Below are positions 3,376 through 5,244 of a DNA stretch of 5,244 nucleotides, one piece after another. The notes under the pieces are model-generated. The model was not told the DNA's origin. It searched no databases and saw only the letters and a program-made list of their open reading frames with translations. The stretch's first letter is position 1. Every line of letters starts with the position of its first letter. The position numbers were made by a program, and so were the translations under genes. Source of the DNA: an uncultured bacterium (lineage in GTDB: Bacteria; Krumholzibacteriota; Krumholzibacteriia; LZORAL124-64-63); NCBI GenBank assembly GCA_903847545.1, contig CAINDZ010000485.1:1-5244 (forward strand), written 5' to 3'.

Positions 3376-5244
3376 ATGGCACCCGACCGCGACCCGTCGC
3401 CGACCCCCGGCATCCTCCACGAGATCATCGAGTGCGCGCCGATCCGCATCTTCTGGAAGGATCGCGAGTCGCGCTACCTGGGCTGCAACACGCTCTTCGC
3501 GCGCGATGCGGGCGCAGAGAGTCCCGCCGGCGTGGTCGGACGCACCGACTTCGACCTGGCGTGGCGCGACCAGGCCGAGATGTACCGCGCGGACGACCGC
3601 CAGGTGATGGAGTCGGGCGTGCCGAAGATCGGCTACGGCGAGCGGCAGGACAGCGCCGCGGGTGCCATCTGGCTGCGCACGTCGAAGGTGCCCCTGCGGG
3701 ACGCGGACGGCCAGGCGTGCGGCGTGCTCGGCATCTACGAGGACGTCACCGAACAGCAGGCCACCGAGGCCCGGCTGCGCGAATCGGAGCAGAAGTACCG
3801 CGGCATCTTCGACGAGGCCGTGGCGGCCATCTACGTGTTCGACACGCAAAAGCGCTTCCTGGACAGCAACCAGGCCGGCCTGGACCTGCTGGGCTACACG
3901 CGCGACGAGCTGCTGCACCTGAGCATCCCCGACGTGGATGCCGACCCCGCCGTCGTGCTGCCGGCGCACGACCAATTGCTCGGCGGCGGCCGCCTCCTCA
4001 ACTACCAGCACCGGCTGCGGCGCAAGGACGGGCGCGTCGTCACCGTGCTCAACAACTCGCGGCCGCTGACCGCGCCCGACGGCACGGTGCTGGGCCTGCA
4101 GAGCACGCTGATCGAGATCACCGGCCTGGTCGCGGCGCTGGACGAGCGCGACCGCCTGCAGGAACAGCTGAACGAAGCCAAGAAACTGGAGTCGGTCGGC
4201 CGCCTGGCCGGCGGCGTGGCGCACGACTTCAACAACATGCTGAGCGTGATCATCGGCCGGGCCGACCTGGCCCTGCACCGCCTGCAGGACGACCACCCGG
4301 TGGCGGCCGACCTGCGCGAGGTGATGGAGGCCGCGCGCCGTTCCAGCGAACTGACGCGGCAGTTGCTGGCCTTTGCGCGCAGGCAGGCGGCCGCGCCGGT
4401 GGTGCTCGACCTGAACGAGACCGTCGCCGGGATGGTGCGGATGCTGCAGCGCCTGATCGGTGAGAACATCGAGTTGCACTGGAATCCGGGCTGCGACATC
4501 CGGCGCGTGCGCATGGACCCGTCGCAGGTCGACCAGATCCTGGCCAACCTCTGCATCAACGCGCGCGACGCGATCGGCGAGTCCGGTTGCGTGAGTATCG
4601 AGACCGCCAACGTGACGCTGGTGGCCGGCGATTGCGCCCGCCTGCCCGGTGTGGCGCCCGGCGACTACGTGATGCTGTCGCTCTCGGACACAGGTGCCGG
4701 CATGGAGGCGGAGGTGCTCGAGCACATCTTCGAGCCCTTCTTCACGACGAAGGCGACGGGCAAGGGCACGGGGCTGGGCCTGGCGACCGTCTACGGCATC
4801 ATTCGCCAGAACCGCGGGTGCATCGACGTGGCCAGCCGCCCGGGCGCGGGCAGCACCTTCCGCATCTACCTGCCGGCGTGCGTGGAGGCCGAGGACGTTG
4901 CCGACGGGGCCGCCGTGATGCCGGCCGGCCAGCCCCTGCGCGGCTCGGAGGTCGTGCTGCTGGTCGAGGACGAACCGGCCGTGCGCGAGCTGTCGGGGCA
5001 CCTGCTCGAGTCGCTGGGCTACGAGGTGCTGGCGGCGGGCTCGGCGGCCGAGGCCTTGCGCCTGGCAGCGGCGAACTCTGGCCGCATCGCCCTGCTGATG
5101 ACCGATGTCGTCATGCCCGGCATGAACGGCCTCGACCTGGCGCAGGCGCTGGGGCGCGACCTGCCCGGGTTGAAGGTGCTGTTCGTGTCCGGCTACGCCG
5201 CCGACATGCTGCCGGGCGAGGGGCGCCTGGCCCCGGGCGTGCAC
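3376..5244 (+). CDS. Soluble hybrid sensor histidine kinase, PAS-PAS-HisKA-HATPase-REC (3' end cut by window)
   Basis: The window shows 623 codons with no stop, so the gene is partial at its 3' end. Domain order: PAS 1 at about residues 14-126 (FWKDRESRYLGCN, VGRTDFDL, WLRTSKVPLRDADG, GIYEDVTE); PAS 2 at about 137-250 (YRGIFDEA, LLGYTRDELL, RRKDGR); a short coiled linker; HisKA with H283 in GGVAHDFNNML; and the HATPase at about 380-500. In the HATPase, the N box is NLCINARDA (391-399), the G1 box DTGAGM (438-443), the F box FEPFFTTK (452-459) and the G2 box GKGTGLGL (462-469). A receiver domain starts near 525, with acidic residues E531 and D532, phosphoacceptor D577 in TDVVMPGMNG, and S605. 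The conserved receiver Lys and last helix lie beyond the window. H-D-F-N-N marks the FixL/NtrB-like kinase group; D284-x-x-N287 may also give phosphatase activity. No membrane segment or signal peptide is visible, so it should sense a cytoplasmic cue through its PAS domains. No haem- or flavin-binding signature is obvious. H283 would autophosphorylate and pass phosphate to D577; no output domain is seen, so a further partner is expected. The ATG has a good SD and its own candidate promoter. Confidence 0.93.
   Translation, partial: MAPDRDPSPTPGILHEIIECAPIRIFWKDRESRYLGCNTLFARDAGAESPAGVVGRTDFDLAWRDQAEMYRADDRQVMESGVPKIGYGERQDSAAGAIWLRTSKVPLRDADGQACGVLGIYEDVTEQQATEARLRESEQKYRGIFDEAVAAIYVFDTQKRFLDSNQAGLDLLGYTRDELLHLSIPDVDADPAVVLPAHDQLLGGGRLLNYQHRLRRKDGRVVTVLNNSRPLTAPDGTVLGLQSTLIEITGLVAALDERDRLQEQLNEAKKLESVGRLAGGVAHDFNNMLSVIIGRADLALHRLQDDHPVAADLREVMEAARRSSELTRQLLAFARRQAAAPVVLDLNETVAGMVRMLQRLIGENIELHWNPGCDIRRVRMDPSQVDQILANLCINARDAIGESGCVSIETANVTLVAGDCARLPGVAPGDYVMLSLSDTGAGMEAEVLEHIFEPFFTTKATGKGTGLGLATVYGIIRQNRGCIDVASRPGAGSTFRIYLPACVEAEDVADGAAVMPAGQPLRGSEVVLLVEDEPAVRELSGHLLESLGYEVLAAGSAAEALRLAAANSGRIALLMTDVVMPGMNGLDLAQALGRDLPGLKVLFVSGYAADMLPGEGRLAPGVH

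Noticed and set aside
3064..5244. Very long open frame on the - strand opposite the hybrid kinase
   Set aside because: Its translation is dominated by Arg, Ala, Gln, His and Val with no domain, while the + strand shows complete PAS, kinase and receiver motifs. It is the usual mirror of GC-rich coding sequence.

Overview
The window is strongly GC-rich chromosomal DNA with dense, SD-led genes and third codon positions that are almost all G or C. The mix of genes (Nit-type amidase, DUF1569 protein, Sec-exported beta-sandwich protein, soluble hybrid histidine kinase) points to a free-living high-GC bacterium, probably Gram-negative. Proteobacteria would fit, as would some high-GC uncultivated phyla. 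The sequence alone does not settle the lineage. I see no rRNA, tRNA, insertion sequence, integrase, CRISPR array, phage gene or toxin-antitoxin pair, and composition does not shift sharply inside genes.

Layout. Positions 1-203 show no convincing gene; they hold small hairpins and a fair promoter. From 210 to 1951 two genes lie on the + strand in a tight pair separated by 11 bases: a class I SAM-dependent methyltransferase and a nitrilase-superfamily amidase of the Nit1/deaminated-glutathione-amidase type with all three catalytic residues. A - strand gene (1960-2667) converges on this pair, with only 8 bases between stop codons. It encodes a small exported protein resembling a LamG/concanavalin-A-like beta-sandwich. 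An AT-rich divergent region (2668-2795) separates it from a + strand DUF1569/DinB-fold gene (2796-3254), which lacks an SD site and may be read from a leaderless transcript. After a 121-base gap with a candidate promoter, a large + strand gene begins at 3376 and runs off the window end. It is a soluble hybrid sensor kinase (PAS-PAS-HisKA-HATPase-REC), cut inside its receiver domain.

How the genes work together. Only the methyltransferase and amidase look co-transcribed, and even there a shared pathway is a guess. The other three genes look like independent units. Overall this is an ordinary housekeeping and signalling region, and I do not see a new multi-gene system. The points most worth a second look are the possible leaderless start of the DUF1569 gene, the C-terminal tail of the exported protein, the stop-codon inverted repeat between the convergent genes, and the half zinc knuckle on the methyltransferase.
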